A DNA stretch of 64,000 nt from Gammaproteobacteria bacterium (GCA_021151835.1 JAGKWO010000019.1:30200-94199); one strand, 5' to 3'; positions 35,403 through 42,926 are shown, counted from the first letter of the stretch. Notes: generated by a model from the sequence alone, not told the origin. Numbers and translations: made by a program.

Positions 35403-36396
35403 ACTTTCTTTTCAAATCAAGCCAGCCATTTGATGCAAGCCATTCCATAATTGGATCTTGCCAGCGATCCCGTGCAATAAGGAAAAAACCATGATCGCCC
35501 TTTTCAAATAAATGCGCTTCGACCGGAACTCCCGCGTGCTTGAGTGCTTCAAGGAATAACAGGGTATTTTTAACATCCACCAATTTGTCATCGACAGCAT
35601 GCAGTAACAACGTAGGCGGCGTATTCGAATTTACGTGTAATTCGTTGGAAAAAAAATTGATGCGTTCAGTGGACGGCTGTTCACCAAGCAACGCTTTGCG
35701 CGAATCCAGGTGAGTTACTTTTGAATCCATAGTAATCACAGGATAAACAAGGACGAGGAAATCAGGGCGCAGGTTAATATTGCCAGGATTTTCTATTTGC
35801 GGTTTATTGAAATGCGTAGCCAGGGTTGATGCAAGGTGACCACCCGCAGAAAAGCCGATAGCACCCACTCGATTCGGATCCAGATTCCACTCGCCAGCGT
35901 GTTGACGGGCAAATCGCATCGCTTGCTGCGCATCCTGCAACGGGCCAATGGATTTGTCAGTCATCCACACATCGTTTGGAATTCGATACTTAACAACAAA
36001 TGCAGCAATCCCGTGGTCCACAAAATAATTGGCTTGTTGAACGCCTTCATAATCAAAGGTTAATCCCCAATAAGCACCACCCGGAAATATCACCACACTG
36101 GTGCCTGTGGCTTTAACTTTTGCGGGGAGATAAACCTGAATATAGGGTTGGGAAACATTCTGTATCCAGCCCTTGTCTGCGCCGGTCTCACTATCAGGAG
36201 CAGGCTTCGAATTTGGAATCGCCGCATCGCCATACAAGCGGAAACTCTGCATTTTAGGAGGGAAAAAATAAGCAGGATCCTTGGCTTCTGTTTTCTGATC
36301 ATTGACATTTTTGGTGTCTTTTTCCGCTGCATTAACGGCTGGGAAGATTAACACCGCAAAAAAAATCGCGGTTATTGTGGATAAACATCTGCTCAT
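35401..36396 (-). CDS. Secreted alpha/beta-hydrolase esterase (acetylxylan-esterase-like)
   Basis: About 331 residues. Signal peptide MSRCLSTITAIFFAVLIF then PAVNAA. The oxyanion segment FPGGAYWGLT, the nucleophile elbow GFSAGGHLA, Asp in HAVDDKLVDV and His in KGDHGF make a complete Ser-Asp-His triad. This BD-FAE/esterase-lipase group removes acetyl or other acyl groups from xylan and pectin fragments. The export signal and the CAZyme-rich genome suggest a role in hemicellulose deacetylation, which is inference. It begins at the ATG at 36396; an upstream ATG at 36414 has no advantage. Confidence 0.82.
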   Translation of the reverse strand: MSRCLSTITAIFFAVLIFPAVNAAEKDTKNVNDQKTEAKDPAYFFPPKMQSFRLYGDAAIPNSKPAPDSETGADKGWIQNVSQPYIQVYLPAKVKATGTSVVIFPGGAYWGLTFDYEGVQQANYFVDHGIAAFVVKYRIPNDVWMTDKSIGPLQDAQQAMRFARQHAGEWNLDPNRVGAIGFSAGGHLASTLATHFNKPQIENPGNINLRPDFLVLVYPVITMDSKVTHLDSRKALLGEQPSTERINFFSNELHVNSNTPPTLLLHAVDDKLVDVKNTLLFLEALKHAGVPVEAHLFEKGDHGFFLIARDRWQDPIMEWLASNGWLDLKRK

Positions 36397-36483
36397 ATAA
36401 CACTCACTGACCATAGTTATTTAGCTGCGCACGAAGCGAAAAGGATAGCATGCGGAATCACGGCAAATGATAATTTTGTGCGG

Positions 36484-36536
36484 AGCTAACGACAGTTTCC
36501 GATGCGACAGAGTGACGCTGCAACGGCTGGTTAAGT
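36484..36536 (-). repeat. attC site of the GNAT cassette (array 3' end)
   Basis: Boxes AGCTAAC (left) and GTTAAGT (right) bracket a 53-bp site. The right box contains the stop codon of the acetyltransferase gene. It is short, like classical 59-base elements. Confidence 0.7.
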
Positions 36537-37022
36537 GCGAATTTTACTGTAATGCAGCTCGTTAAAAATAACATCATTTTTGTAAATAGCCTTTTCCAGC
36601 ACTGCATCCAGTTTATAGCCGCATTTCTCCAACACCCTGGCGGAGGCTAAATTACCTTCAATAACCGACGCGTACAATCGAATGAAATGGGTATTTTCAA
36701 ATAGTAAATGAGTAAATTTATTCAACGCTGCGGAAGCAAGACCTTTTCCCCAATAAGACCTTGCCACCCAATAACCTATTTCCGCTGTCCTTTGCTTTTC
36801 AAATTCACCGGGAATAGCACCTAATGAACCGACAAGCACTCCGTCATTAATTATTGCGTAAACCACACCAATTTTACTGCCTGTATTTATCCACCAATTA
36901 GCTGATTCATATGTATAAGGTTGAGGAATCCTGGCAGAAAGAAAATACATTAGATCTTGATCATTTAAATAGGAAACCAGTAGCGCTTCATCTTTTTGTT
37001 CAAACTTTCTCAATTCCAGCAT
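36531..37022 (-). CDS. GNAT N-acetyltransferase (RimJ/RimL-like), cassette-encoded
   Basis: 163 residues. The N-terminal RKFEQKDEALLVSYLNDQD, the acetyl-CoA loop ARSYWGKGLASAALNKF and the C-terminal VIEGNLASARVLEKCGYK define the RimJ/RimL branch of GNATs, which acetylate N-terminal amines, antibiotics or other primary amines. Target unknown. The stop codon lies in an attC right box, so this appears to be the last cassette of the integron array. It is transcribed on the minus strand like all others. Confidence 0.85.
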   Translation of the reverse strand: MLELRKFEQKDEALLVSYLNDQDLMYFLSARIPQPYTYESANWWINTGSKIGVVYAIINDGVLVGSLGAIPGEFEKQRTAEIGYWVARSYWGKGLASAALNKFTHLLFENTHFIRLYASVIEGNLASARVLEKCGYKLDAVLEKAIYKNDVIFNELHYSKIRT

Positions 37023-37125
37023 TTAATTTCTCTTGACATTATTTGGTGATTGGAAGCACGTAAGCTCAGGCTACGCGCCCCGCACCAACCTACGCACTAC
37101 AAAATGCCCAAGCAATTCCAGTGTG

Positions 37126-37413
37126 CTATTCTTTTAATTTTACATTGCAGTGTTGGCACTCTTTTCTCGCCCACCCGGAACCCGGAAATTTATTGCAAGA
37201 TGGGCACTTCCAATAACTATAAAAAAATACAATATAGGGCACAAAACCGCCAACAAATAGCATTAACGCAACGTGACTACTAATACCTAAAAAAGTGCTA
37301 TAGCTGGAAAAACCAATGACTAATTTTGGTAATGCAAAAATTATCGCAATGACAGAAACAATTTTTGCCTTCAACAGAACAGATTGATATTTTTCAATTA
37401 CTTCATTAGACAC
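37126..37413 (-). CDS. Two-TM protein with C-terminal zinc ribbon
   Basis: 95 residues. Two hydrophobic segments (KAKIVSVIAIIFALPKLVIG and VALMLFVGGFVPYIVFFYSY) precede a cytoplasmic CPSC...CQHC zinc-ribbon-like tail. The start is GTG at 37413 after a G-rich ribosome site (GGGGG). No family recognised. It is a cassette gene, although its own attC (37023-37125) is too degenerate to delimit. Confidence 0.6.
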   Translation of the reverse strand: MSNEVIEKYQSVLLKAKIVSVIAIIFALPKLVIGFSSYSTFLGISSHVALMLFVGGFVPYIVFFYSYWKCPSCNKFPGSGWARKECQHCNVKLKE

Positions 37414-37428
37414 TATATTTCCCCCGCA

Positions 37429-37554
37429 TCCTTAATGCAGCTCACAATGGCAGCATGTAAATTGCGTGCTGTGAATACTTTACATAAAAATCCGCTAAAT
37501 ATGCCACTTACAAGATGCCAAATGAAGGCACGAAGCACAGCAACGACGTTGACA
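37429..37554 (-). repeat. Degenerate attC site
   Basis: Inverted segments GGCAGCATGTAA and TTACAAGATGCC lie inside boxes that depart from consensus (CCTTAAT, GTTGACA). It sits where an attC is expected, between two cassette genes. Confidence 0.45.
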
Positions 37555-37568
37555 TATTCTTTGCAATA

Positions 37569-37982
37569 TTAATTAACGTACACATCAATAATTTTAAACC
37601 ATGCACCACTAGCCTCACATCCTTGCACAGTAACTGTAATTTTTTGTTGCGCCGCTTTTGCAGCCAGAAGCGCAGATTTAAAAGCGGCATCAGCAGTTAC
37701 ATTACCGCCCCAGCTAACTCCGTTTGCAGTTGCACATTGTCCATCAGCAATTGAATTGGGGAATCCATTATCGAGTTGAATGGCCATATTCCCCGTCGCG
37801 GTAATATACAGATTTTTAATTTTTCCTGTGTCCTGTACATATGATGCTGGAAAAGTATCCGCAGCACATAAAGTTGCAATTGCTAATAAAAAATATTTAA
37901 TTTTCATCTTCCATTCTCTAACTACAAACGCTTGCACTGAAAGAAGTGTTGCAGTTAGTCCTAAAGTTACCAATTTTTTCAT
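37569..37982 (-). CDS. Small secreted beta-rich protein, cassette-encoded
   Basis: 137 residues from the ATG at 37982, which has a strong AAGGAG six bases upstream. Curiously there are two signal-peptide-like stretches in series (MKKLVTLGLTATLLSVQAF, then MKIKYFLLAIATLCAADTF from 37907), so either the second ATG is the real start or a leader has been fused. The mature domain has two cysteines and ends WFKIIDVYV. Its layout (GKIKNLYITATG..., C, FKSALLAAKAAQQKITVTV, C) parallels that of the neighbouring 38031-38384 product. Function unknown. Confidence 0.6.
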   Translation of the reverse strand: MKKLVTLGLTATLLSVQAFVVREWKMKIKYFLLAIATLCAADTFPASYVQDTGKIKNLYITATGNMAIQLDNGFPNSIADGQCATANGVSWGGNVTADAAFKSALLAAKAAQQKITVTVQGCEASGAWFKIIDVYVN

Positions 37983-38030
37983 TTTATGCTCCTTTTTCTC
38001 TATAACATTAAATACAGTATCAGTTTGAAA

Positions 38031-38384
38031 CTAAAATCTAATATGATTAATTACAGGAATGGACCCATTGCATGACAGTGCTACAGTTACTGGTTTACCT
38101 GCTAAATATGCGGCCAATACAAGTGAATAAATACTTCTTCCTCTATCGTTGTTGAGATAAACAGTATTGTTTGGTGACGCGCTGCATGAAGAGGGAATAT
38201 AGGCTGCTGGCAAGCCACCTTCGAAATAGATTATTGCTTCACCACCTTCACCTCCTTCAACAATCACTTCCAGGATCTTTCTTTTTTCAGGAATCCAGGA
38301 TCCTGGATTTGCATGAGCAGTAAAACAAATTGCCACAAGAATAAAACAAGAAATAGTTAATAAATTTTTCAAAAAATACTCCAT
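38031..38384 (-). CDS. Small secreted protein related to its neighbour
   Basis: About 117 residues with a signal peptide (LLTISCFILVAICFTAHA). KILEVIVEGGEGGEAIIYFE, a Cys, YSLVLAAYLAGKPVTVALSC and the terminal NHIRF repeat the architecture of the 37569-37982 protein: a beta domain, one intramolecular Cys pair and a helix before the last strands. With only 46 bp and no attC between the genes, they probably share one cassette. No function known. Confidence 0.6.
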   Translation of the reverse strand: MEYFLKNLLTISCFILVAICFTAHANPGSWIPEKRKILEVIVEGGEGGEAIIYFEGGLPAAYIPSSCSASPNNTVYLNNDRGRSIYSLVLAAYLAGKPVTVALSCNGSIPVINHIRF

Positions 38385-38449
38385 AAAATTTAGCAATGTT
38401 ATTAGCAAGTAAGTTAAAGCGGGGCGCGTAGCCTGAGTTTATAAACCCC

Positions 38450-38539
38450 CAACGCTAGTAACATCTGGATTCTTTTTAGCCAATTAGTAAAATAAATTTT
38501 TACATTAGAATTGTCGCAGTTGAGGATATGATGTTAGTT
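38450..38539 (-). repeat. Degenerate attC site of the VHL-domain cassette
   Basis: The right box GTTAGTT (38533-38539) contains the stop of the VHL-like gene. The left part is poorly conserved, so the left limit is approximate. Confidence 0.4.
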
Positions 38540-38779
38540 CAAGTATACAACTCTACTTTTAGTATCCGGATAATAGATTTCCAAAGCCACATCGTTTTTA
38601 TCTGTGATTAACCAGGGGTGAGTTAGATATGTATCTAATCCATGCTCCTGCCCCGCTAAAAGCTCTGCATACAACTTTCTTCTTCCCTGGTAATCCAGCC
38701 AAAAAATCTTTCGAGTTTCACCGCTTCGGTTTAAAAATTTAATCGTGGTTCTGAGTTTCCCAGAGATGGAATAAGACAC
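38534..38779 (-). CDS. VHL beta-domain protein
   Basis: 81 residues. IKFLNRSGETRKIFWLDYQG, Y..LLAGQEHGLDTYLTHPWL and ITD align motif by motif with the beta domain of the von Hippel-Lindau protein (F.NRS...V.WL...G, Y..L.PG......Y..H.WL..D). In eukaryotes this domain binds hydroxyproline; in bacteria it is a poorly understood small domain. The frame opens only at GTG 38779 (TAA two codons upstream), so it starts inside the previous gene with a 49-bp overlap and is probably translationally coupled. Its stop is embedded in an attC box. Being a cassette gene, it is likely mobile. Confidence 0.78.
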   Translation of the reverse strand: MSYSISGKLRTTIKFLNRSGETRKIFWLDYQGRRKLYAELLAGQEHGLDTYLTHPWLITDKNDVALEIYYPDTKSRVVYLN

Positions 38780-39060
38780 CTTTTATTTGGTACTTCCAAA
38801 ACATCAAAAAGTGAAACGCTTCCACCGTTCGCTTTAATCCAAACAACGCCGCCTTTTTGGTAGGTATCAATGTCCGGCTCGCGGAGCTGAGCATTTGAAA
38901 GCAAATATGATTTTAACAACGGATAAAGTACATGAGAACCTTTTTCCGAAGGCTTTTGCCCACACCAAAGATTCACATCGAGTGAATATTTATTGTCAAA
39001 TAATTTACCTAGCTCTCTTTTGCTAATCAAGTAGTCGTCTTCCTGTGTTTCCTTGCTCAT
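38731..39060 (-). CDS. Truncated Tse2-like toxin fragment
   Basis: 109 residues. After a polar N terminus, LYPLLKSYLLSN, REPDIDTY and the block GVVWIKANGGSVSLFD match the first half of Tse2-type ADP-ribosyltransferase-like toxins and the intact copy at 45512-45940 (EWVDADSGGISLF). The expected second half (W.KL..G..IP.GL...., HYTI.P..M) is missing; the frame ends 20 residues after SLFD and the VHL-like gene takes over. AAAGGA precedes the ATG. It is either a decayed toxin or the first half of a two-part product with the VHL protein. Confidence 0.55.
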   Translation of the reverse strand: MSKETQEDDYLISKRELGKLFDNKYSLDVNLWCGQKPSEKGSHVLYPLLKSYLLSNAQLREPDIDTYQKGGVVWIKANGGSVSLFDVLEVPNKRCLIPSLGNSEPRLNF

Positions 39061-39085
39061 GATTTCCTTTATATTGACATTCTAA

Positions 39086-39176
39086 TGTTGAGCTCAACAG
39101 CATTATGGAATGCTTTTGCACTACAAGGCCAAAAAAGCTGTGATTTAAGTTATGTCGAGTGGAGCAAGGCTTGACC
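39086..39176 (-). repeat. Degenerate attC-like segment
   Basis: GTTGAGC (39088 region) opens a segment with partial dyad symmetry, lying between the lipoprotein gene and the Tse2-like fragment. The right box is not recognisable. Confidence 0.35.
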
Positions 39177-39194
39177 GCGTTGCCGGGAATGAAC

Positions 39195-39572
39195 CTAGTC
39201 CTGGCAAATTGCATTACTTACGACACCATTTTCAATGGTACTAACACAACCAAAAGAGTCATGCTCACTTGATTGACACACACCTTGCACAGGCGTGCCA
39301 ATTTCAACAGTATCGGGCGTAAAACAATCCCCCTCACATTCAGAATTATCTGTGCAGGTTTTACCACCATCTTTGTAATAAGCAACACATGAAGGAATAC
39401 CAAACATTCCAATTCCTTCGACCTTTCCTCCTGATACCAAGCATGCATCAACATCAATTTTCTTTCTGGCCTCTGTTCTCATTTTTTCCAGCGAACGCTC
39501 CATGCGCCAATCATTCCATGATGAGCATCCGCTTAACGGAAATAAAACGAGAAAGTAAATTATTATTCGAAT
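39195..39572 (-). CDS. Cysteine-rich lipoprotein with non-ATG start
   Basis: The first ATG (39503) would give 102 residues without export signal. Reading the same frame upstream gives a hydrophobic stretch ending LFPLSGCSS, a lipobox, with GGGAGG six bases before an ATT codon at 39572. I therefore propose initiation at ATT (or the neighbouring ATC/ATA) and a ~125-residue lipoprotein. The mature region has about eight cysteines (DACLV, PSCVAY, KTCTDNSECEGDC, GVCQS, FGCVS, AICQD). Alternatively a point mutation has destroyed an ATG and the gene is silent. Function unknown. Confidence 0.55.
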   Translation of the reverse strand: MRIIIYFLVLFPLSGCSSWNDWRMERSLEKMRTEARKKIDVDACLVSGGKVEGIGMFGIPSCVAYYKDGGKTCTDNSECEGDCFTPDTVEIGTPVQGVCQSSEHDSFGCVSTIENGVVSNAICQD

Positions 39573-39597
39573 GATTAACCTCCCAAAACCACCTACA

Positions 39598-39706
39598 AAG
39601 TCAATTATAAACTGTGGTTTTGCAAGTTAATTTTGCGCACTAAAACCACAAGCTGAGACTTACAAACTGTCCAGCACACGAAGTGGGCTGCAACGCATTG
39701 TTAACT
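39598..39706 (-). repeat. attC site
   Basis: ACTGTGGTTTTG and TAAAACCACAAG are inverted, followed by the shared GACTTACAAACTGTCC core and right box GTTAACT, which contains the stop of the 54-aa gene. Confidence 0.65.
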
Positions 39707-39865
39707 TTCTTTTTCATTGCCAGGTTCAACCAAGTTTTTTGGTGAACCCAATGTTTGCTCTTTCTCTAACTCCTTCTGTATATCAGCGGGTTTCTTTTTA
39801 AAGATTTCGGCTGAAGATTTTTTTAGCTGTTCTTCTATTTCTTTTAGGCGTTTTTCAGTGTTCAT
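39701..39865 (-). CDS. Small charged helical protein, 54 aa
   Basis: The frame reads MNTEKRLKEIEEQLKKSSAE and continues as a highly charged amphipathic helix ending NEKES. It is short but fits the cassette pattern exactly: one gene between two attC sites, with its TAA inside the right box GTTAACT. The ribosome site is weak. No homologue is recognised; a coiled-coil regulator or antitoxin-like peptide is possible. Confidence 0.5.
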   Translation of the reverse strand: MNTEKRLKEIEEQLKKSSAEIFKKKPADIQKELEKEQTLGSPKNLVEPGNEKES

Positions 39866-39879
39866 ATTGATTTCACCAA

Positions 39880-39967
39880 ATAATGAGAATTTCCTTTGTG
39901 TGCTTTCCTATAAGAAAAACCTGCATGTGAAGAATAGTAGTGCAAGAGTTTCTACGCTTTGTTAGCT
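39880..39967 (-). repeat. Degenerate attC site
   Basis: Ends in ACGCTTTGTTAGCT (right box 39961-39967), the same ending as other sites in the array. The left half is weakly conserved. The gene to its right reads a few codons through the box. Confidence 0.45.
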
Positions 39968-40281
39968 TTTTCAAATACCAACTTATTATATTCAGCCTTC
40001 AATTTTGATATCATGTAGCACAGGCACAGGATTGCGAGAGAAAAATAGACGGTTATTACATACCAACCTAAATTCTCTTGCGCTAGATTAAGCCCATATA
40101 CAATACCAAAGTGCATTGCTTGCACAAATGGTATCGTCGGAAATAACGCAACACCAGCATTTGGCTCCCTACCATTTTGCAAATGGACAATATTGCCACG
40201 AAGTATTTCTTGATAAGAACCTGCGCAGCATAAAGCAAACGATGTAACTAACAGAAGAAAATATAAAATAGAGCTCTCCAT
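39952..40281 (-). CDS. Two- or three-TM hypothetical protein
   Basis: 109 residues. Hydrophobic segments at SILYFLLLVTSFALCCAGSY, FVQAMHFGIVYGLNLA and WYVITVYFSLAILCLCYMIS, then a basic C-terminal helix. No family recognised. A GGGG stretch precedes the ATG. The last codons (EKANKA) are read from the attC box itself, a usual sign of a cassette gene. Confidence 0.55.
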   Translation of the reverse strand: MESSILYFLLLVTSFALCCAGSYQEILRGNIVHLQNGREPNAGVALFPTIPFVQAMHFGIVYGLNLAQENLGWYVITVYFSLAILCLCYMISKLKAEYNKLVFEKANKA

Positions 40282-40287
40282 TACTGA

Positions 40288-40395
40288 CCCCTAACATTGC
40301 ACTCACCTGCAAATTGTACAAAGCGCGTTGCGATAAAATTAGCGTAGCAATATTGTATAAGCGTTAGTTACAATTCGTCAGGTGCTGTGTTAAGT
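40288..40395 (-). repeat. attC site
   Basis: CCCTAAC at the left and GTTAAGT at the right; between them TGCGATAAAATTAGCG and a matching inverted half. The right box holds the stop of the 149-aa gene. Confidence 0.65.
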
Positions 40396-40839
40396 TCGTA
40401 CACTAAGCCAGGTTATAACTGCTGTTTTTTCAATTACAACCACAAAAATTGTACCTGAAGAATAATGTGAAGACTCAACATCAACCGCTAATGCACCATT
40501 GCTAACTAAAGGGTTAAAATCTCCGTTGGGGTTTGATGCCGTAGATGCCAAACCATAATACTCAACTATGTCCCATAAAAATAACTCAATGGTATTTTGG
40601 TTTTCCACCTCAAGCTCAAGTATTAGGTGTTTTTTTATGACTGTTTCCACTTCTTGGTAAGTTATCGGTTTTATTCCGTTGAACTTAAATTCAGCACCTA
40701 ATTTATTTATATATTCTTCTATAGATGCATGAATGTCATTTTCAACCAAAAATGACTCGACATGAAAATCACATTGACGACGGCACAAGCGACGTAGTGA
40801 TTGTAGATAACCTCTTAGTTCAGAAACGTAATTTTCCAT
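40390..40839 (-). CDS. Hypothetical cassette protein, 149 aa
   Basis: A mostly helical N-terminal half (YVSELRGYLQSLRRLCRRQC) and a beta-rich C-terminal half (SSGTIFVVVIEKTAVITWL). No signal peptide or membrane segment. The composition suits small cytoplasmic immunity-type proteins common in cassettes, but I do not recognise it. The ribosome site is poor; its TAA lies in the attC box. Confidence 0.55.
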   Translation of the reverse strand: MENYVSELRGYLQSLRRLCRRQCDFHVESFLVENDIHASIEEYINKLGAEFKFNGIKPITYQEVETVIKKHLILELEVENQNTIELFLWDIVEYYGLASTASNPNGDFNPLVSNGALAVDVESSHYSSGTIFVVVIEKTAVITWLSVRT

Positions 40840-40847
40840 ATTTTTAG

Positions 40848-40976
40848 CTTAGCGCCGCGCTAAGCGGCAGTTTTTAGGTTGCGGTTTTATGGAATACTTT
40901 TACGCAGCAAAACCACAAAGCTGCGACTTACAAACTGTCCGGCGCATTCTGTGCGCGTTACTACGCTTTGTTATAT
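40848..40976 (-). repeat. attC site
   Basis: GCTTAGCG...CGCTAAGC at the left; ACTTTTACGCAGCAAAACCA and GCGACTTACAAACTGTCC within; right box GTTATAT with the next gene's stop. Confidence 0.65.
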
Positions 40977-41285
40977 GCATTCATACCGGTATTCAAAGAT
41001 TCCCTTTGAAGAATTAGGATTCCAGCCCTGGGAAATAGCATCTTTTATACTTTTCTCAACCATACTAGGGGTTACCCTACCGGCCTTCAACCTAAGAGAT
41101 GAGTCCGGACGTGAAAACGGAAAGGTAATTCGCAAAATAGCCCCATTTAATTCCACCAATTGAACAACAGCAGTCATTTCTGAACCTAAGCAGTTCTGTG
41201 AATATGTGGGCTTTGACTTTACGAGCCATGAATACTCACTTTCACCCACAATAATTTTTCTACTTCCTTTCGTTGGAATGCTCAT
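40971..41285 (-). CDS. Conserved hypothetical beta-rich protein
   Basis: About 104 residues. RKIIVGESEYSWLVKSKPTY, FPFSRPDSSLRLKAG and VTPSMVEKSIKDAISQGWNP belong to a widespread small family of unknown function that I recognise from many bacteria by the 'VTP..V...I..A...GW.P' ending. Probably cytoplasmic. The ATG at 41285 is preferred over a GTG four codons earlier; neither has a clear ribosome site. Confidence 0.6.
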   Translation of the reverse strand: MSIPTKGSRKIIVGESEYSWLVKSKPTYSQNCLGSEMTAVVQLVELNGAILRITFPFSRPDSSLRLKAGRVTPSMVEKSIKDAISQGWNPNSSKGIFEYRYECI

Positions 41286-41295
41286 TTCAATATTC

Positions 41296-41402
41296 ACATA
41301 ACGTTACGTTCATCTGCGAGCTGTACGCGTTGCGATAAATCTAGCGCAGCGATATTACATAAGCGCTGCTTACAACGCATCAGGTGCAACACCTTGTTAA
41401 AT
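41296..41402 (-). repeat. attC site
   Basis: ACATAAC and GTTAAAT boxes; internal GTTGCGATAAATCTAGCGCA closely resembles the 40288-40395 site, so these two share a recent source. The stop of the DUF4262 gene is in the right box. Confidence 0.65.
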
Positions 41403-41861
41403 TTTTTCAAGCATACCCGATGAATTGAGAATTGGTTGTGCCCAAACATAATATTCTGATTTGTTTTCGTTCCACGGCCAAATGCCAGCCGTGGTAGGCC
41501 AAATTAGTTGGTAAGCTGTAAAGTTATTACCCGAGTAAAGCCAGAGCCCCCAACCAAGGTATTCTTTGTAATGTTTTTTGTCCATTTCAATGAAGGTAAC
41601 GTCAAAACTTTCGATGAAATCCGAATAAAACACCCCGGGAATAAAAATTTCACCGGCAGCCAACCTTTGGCGATAGTTATTTATTATAGAGTGTGACAGT
41701 TCGCGCTTTAGCCCAACTATTATTAATTCAGGTTGGTTTAGTGTTTTTTCTATACCAATGGAATATGAAAAGCATGGCTGCCCTTCACCTTCCATTACAT
41801 TCAGAACGTGGCAACCAAACTTTTCAATATCTTCCAACGCTTTCCGATCTTGCTCATCCAT
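41397..41861 (-). CDS. DUF4262 protein
   Basis: 154 residues. DIEKFGCHVLNVMEGEGQPC, SYSIGIEKTLNQPELIIVGL and the C-terminal AYQLIWPTTAGIWPWNE are the signature blocks of DUF4262. The family is cytoplasmic and of unknown role, frequently found in mobile or defence-like settings. GGAAAG lies five bases before the ATG and the TAA sits in an attC box. Confidence 0.8.
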   Translation of the reverse strand: MDEQDRKALEDIEKFGCHVLNVMEGEGQPCFSYSIGIEKTLNQPELIIVGLKRELSHSIINNYRQRLAAGEIFIPGVFYSDFIESFDVTFIEMDKKHYKEYLGWGLWLYSGNNFTAYQLIWPTTAGIWPWNENKSEYYVWAQPILNSSGMLEKI

Positions 41862-41874
41862 TTTTACTTTCCAA

Positions 41875-42016
41875 ATTTAACGCTAAGTTCAACGGGCAGT
41901 TTGTAAGTAGTGGCTTTTTGGAAACTTTTTGCGAAGCAAAACCACAAAACCGCGACTTAAAAACTGTCCAGCGTAGGTATAAAGTGCCGGAGCAGTGCCG
42001 CAACGATTTGTTATGG
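41875..42016 (-). repeat. attC site
   Basis: Perfect left box ATTTAAC, right box GTTATGG. CTTTTTGGAAACTTTTTGCG and GCGACTTAAAAACTGTCC are the array's common inner segments. Confidence 0.65.
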
Positions 42017-42039
42017 TTTCCGAGCATACTCAATTAGAT

Positions 42040-42315
42040 TTAATCTAAATAGTCAATTGATATAGTTTTAACAAATTCCGATGCTTTAACCATTAGCTGA
42101 TTCCACTCATTTTCAGGGAGAGAAAAATAGCCCTGATTTATAAGCTCCTTTTCACAGAGATCTTCTAGCCCCCAAATCGCCCTTTTTTCTTCTTCCGTAA
42201 ATGCTTCGTTTGCGGGAGAACTGGAAAGTTTTTCAGACAGAATGCCCCACACAGCTAACAAATGACCAACAGGAATTTTTATAGTAGCTTCTTTACCTAG
42301 ATCATCGTTGGGCAT
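42040..42315 (-). CDS. Hypothetical cassette protein, 91 aa
   Basis: The start at 42315 (MPNDDLGKEATIKIPVGHLL) follows AGGA; the longer frame upstream runs through an attC site and is not coding. The protein is helical and acidic (LSSSPANEAFTEEEKRAIWG) with a C-terminal helix. No family recognised. This looks like a typical small soluble cassette product. Confidence 0.55.
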   Translation of the reverse strand: MPNDDLGKEATIKIPVGHLLAVWGILSEKLSSSPANEAFTEEEKRAIWGLEDLCEKELINQGYFSLPENEWNQLMVKASEFVKTISIDYLD

Positions 42316-42333
42316 TTCGACATTCCTATTGAA

Positions 42334-42465
42334 ACATAACGTTGAGCGCAGGGGCGCATTGTAAGTTGTGCATGTACCATAAACTTCACGCAGCGATTCG
42401 CTAAATGCGCGACTTACAATACATCCAGCAAACGAAGTTTGCGAGCCTGTCGCGATTTGTTTAGC
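42334..42465 (-). repeat. attC site
   Basis: ACATAAC and GTTTAGC boxes with inner GCGACTTACAATACATCCAG. The right box overlaps the stop of the RraB-like gene. Confidence 0.6.
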
Positions 42466-42775
42466 TTTGCAATACACCCCAAGATTCACAAACTCCGCCA
42501 ACCTTTCTAACTTCATCAGTAACCATTTTTTGTATTGATGTTACAAACTTGTAGGTCACGAGACCGCGCATTTGAAAACAAGCGTAGCCATTACCTTCAG
42601 ATTCATAAAACTTACAATCCGGGTAAAGTCCCTTGATGTAATTGTATTCAGTTTCTGAAACCGGCCAGTGGTCAAAATCAATATTGAAATCGACATCCGT
42701 TTCTTTAGTAAAGTCGAAGCCAGATTGCATCATGCGTCTAAGCGCGTCCCCATCAGCATCATTTGGAAATTCCAT
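42461..42775 (-). CDS. RraB-like protein (RNase E inhibitor family)
   Basis: 104 residues. MEFPNDADGDALRRMMQSGF, DFNIDFDHWPVSETEYNYIK and VRKVGGVCESWG follow the RraB pattern (FP.D.DGD.LRR....GFD, then a ferredoxin-like repeat ending GG..DGWG). RraB binds RNase E and slows mRNA decay; a cassette-borne copy could modulate host RNA turnover, which is inference. TAGGAG precedes the ATG at 42775. Confidence 0.72.
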   Translation of the reverse strand: MEFPNDADGDALRRMMQSGFDFTKETDVDFNIDFDHWPVSETEYNYIKGLYPDCKFYESEGNGYACFQMRGLVTYKFVTSIQKMVTDEVRKVGGVCESWGVLQS

Positions 42776-42791
42776 TGGGACTCCTATTTTT

Positions 42792-42926
42792 CTATAACGC
42801 CGCATACGACGGCAGTTTGTAAATCGTAGTTTTGTGGATTACTTTTGCGCAGCAAAACCACAAAGCCGCGACTTAAATTCTGTCCAGTGTAGCGAAGCGG
42901 AACGGTGTTTGACCACTTTGTTAAGC
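42792..42926 (-). repeat. attC site
   Basis: CTATAAC and GTTAAGC boxes; GTAGTTTTGTGGATTACTTT and GCAGCAAAACCACAAAGCCG are inverted arms. The stop of the membrane-protein gene is in the right box. Confidence 0.7.

Noticed and set aside
42316..42516. Extended frame of the 91-aa cassette protein
   Set aside because: It runs through an attC site; the internal ATG at 42315 has AGGA upstream.
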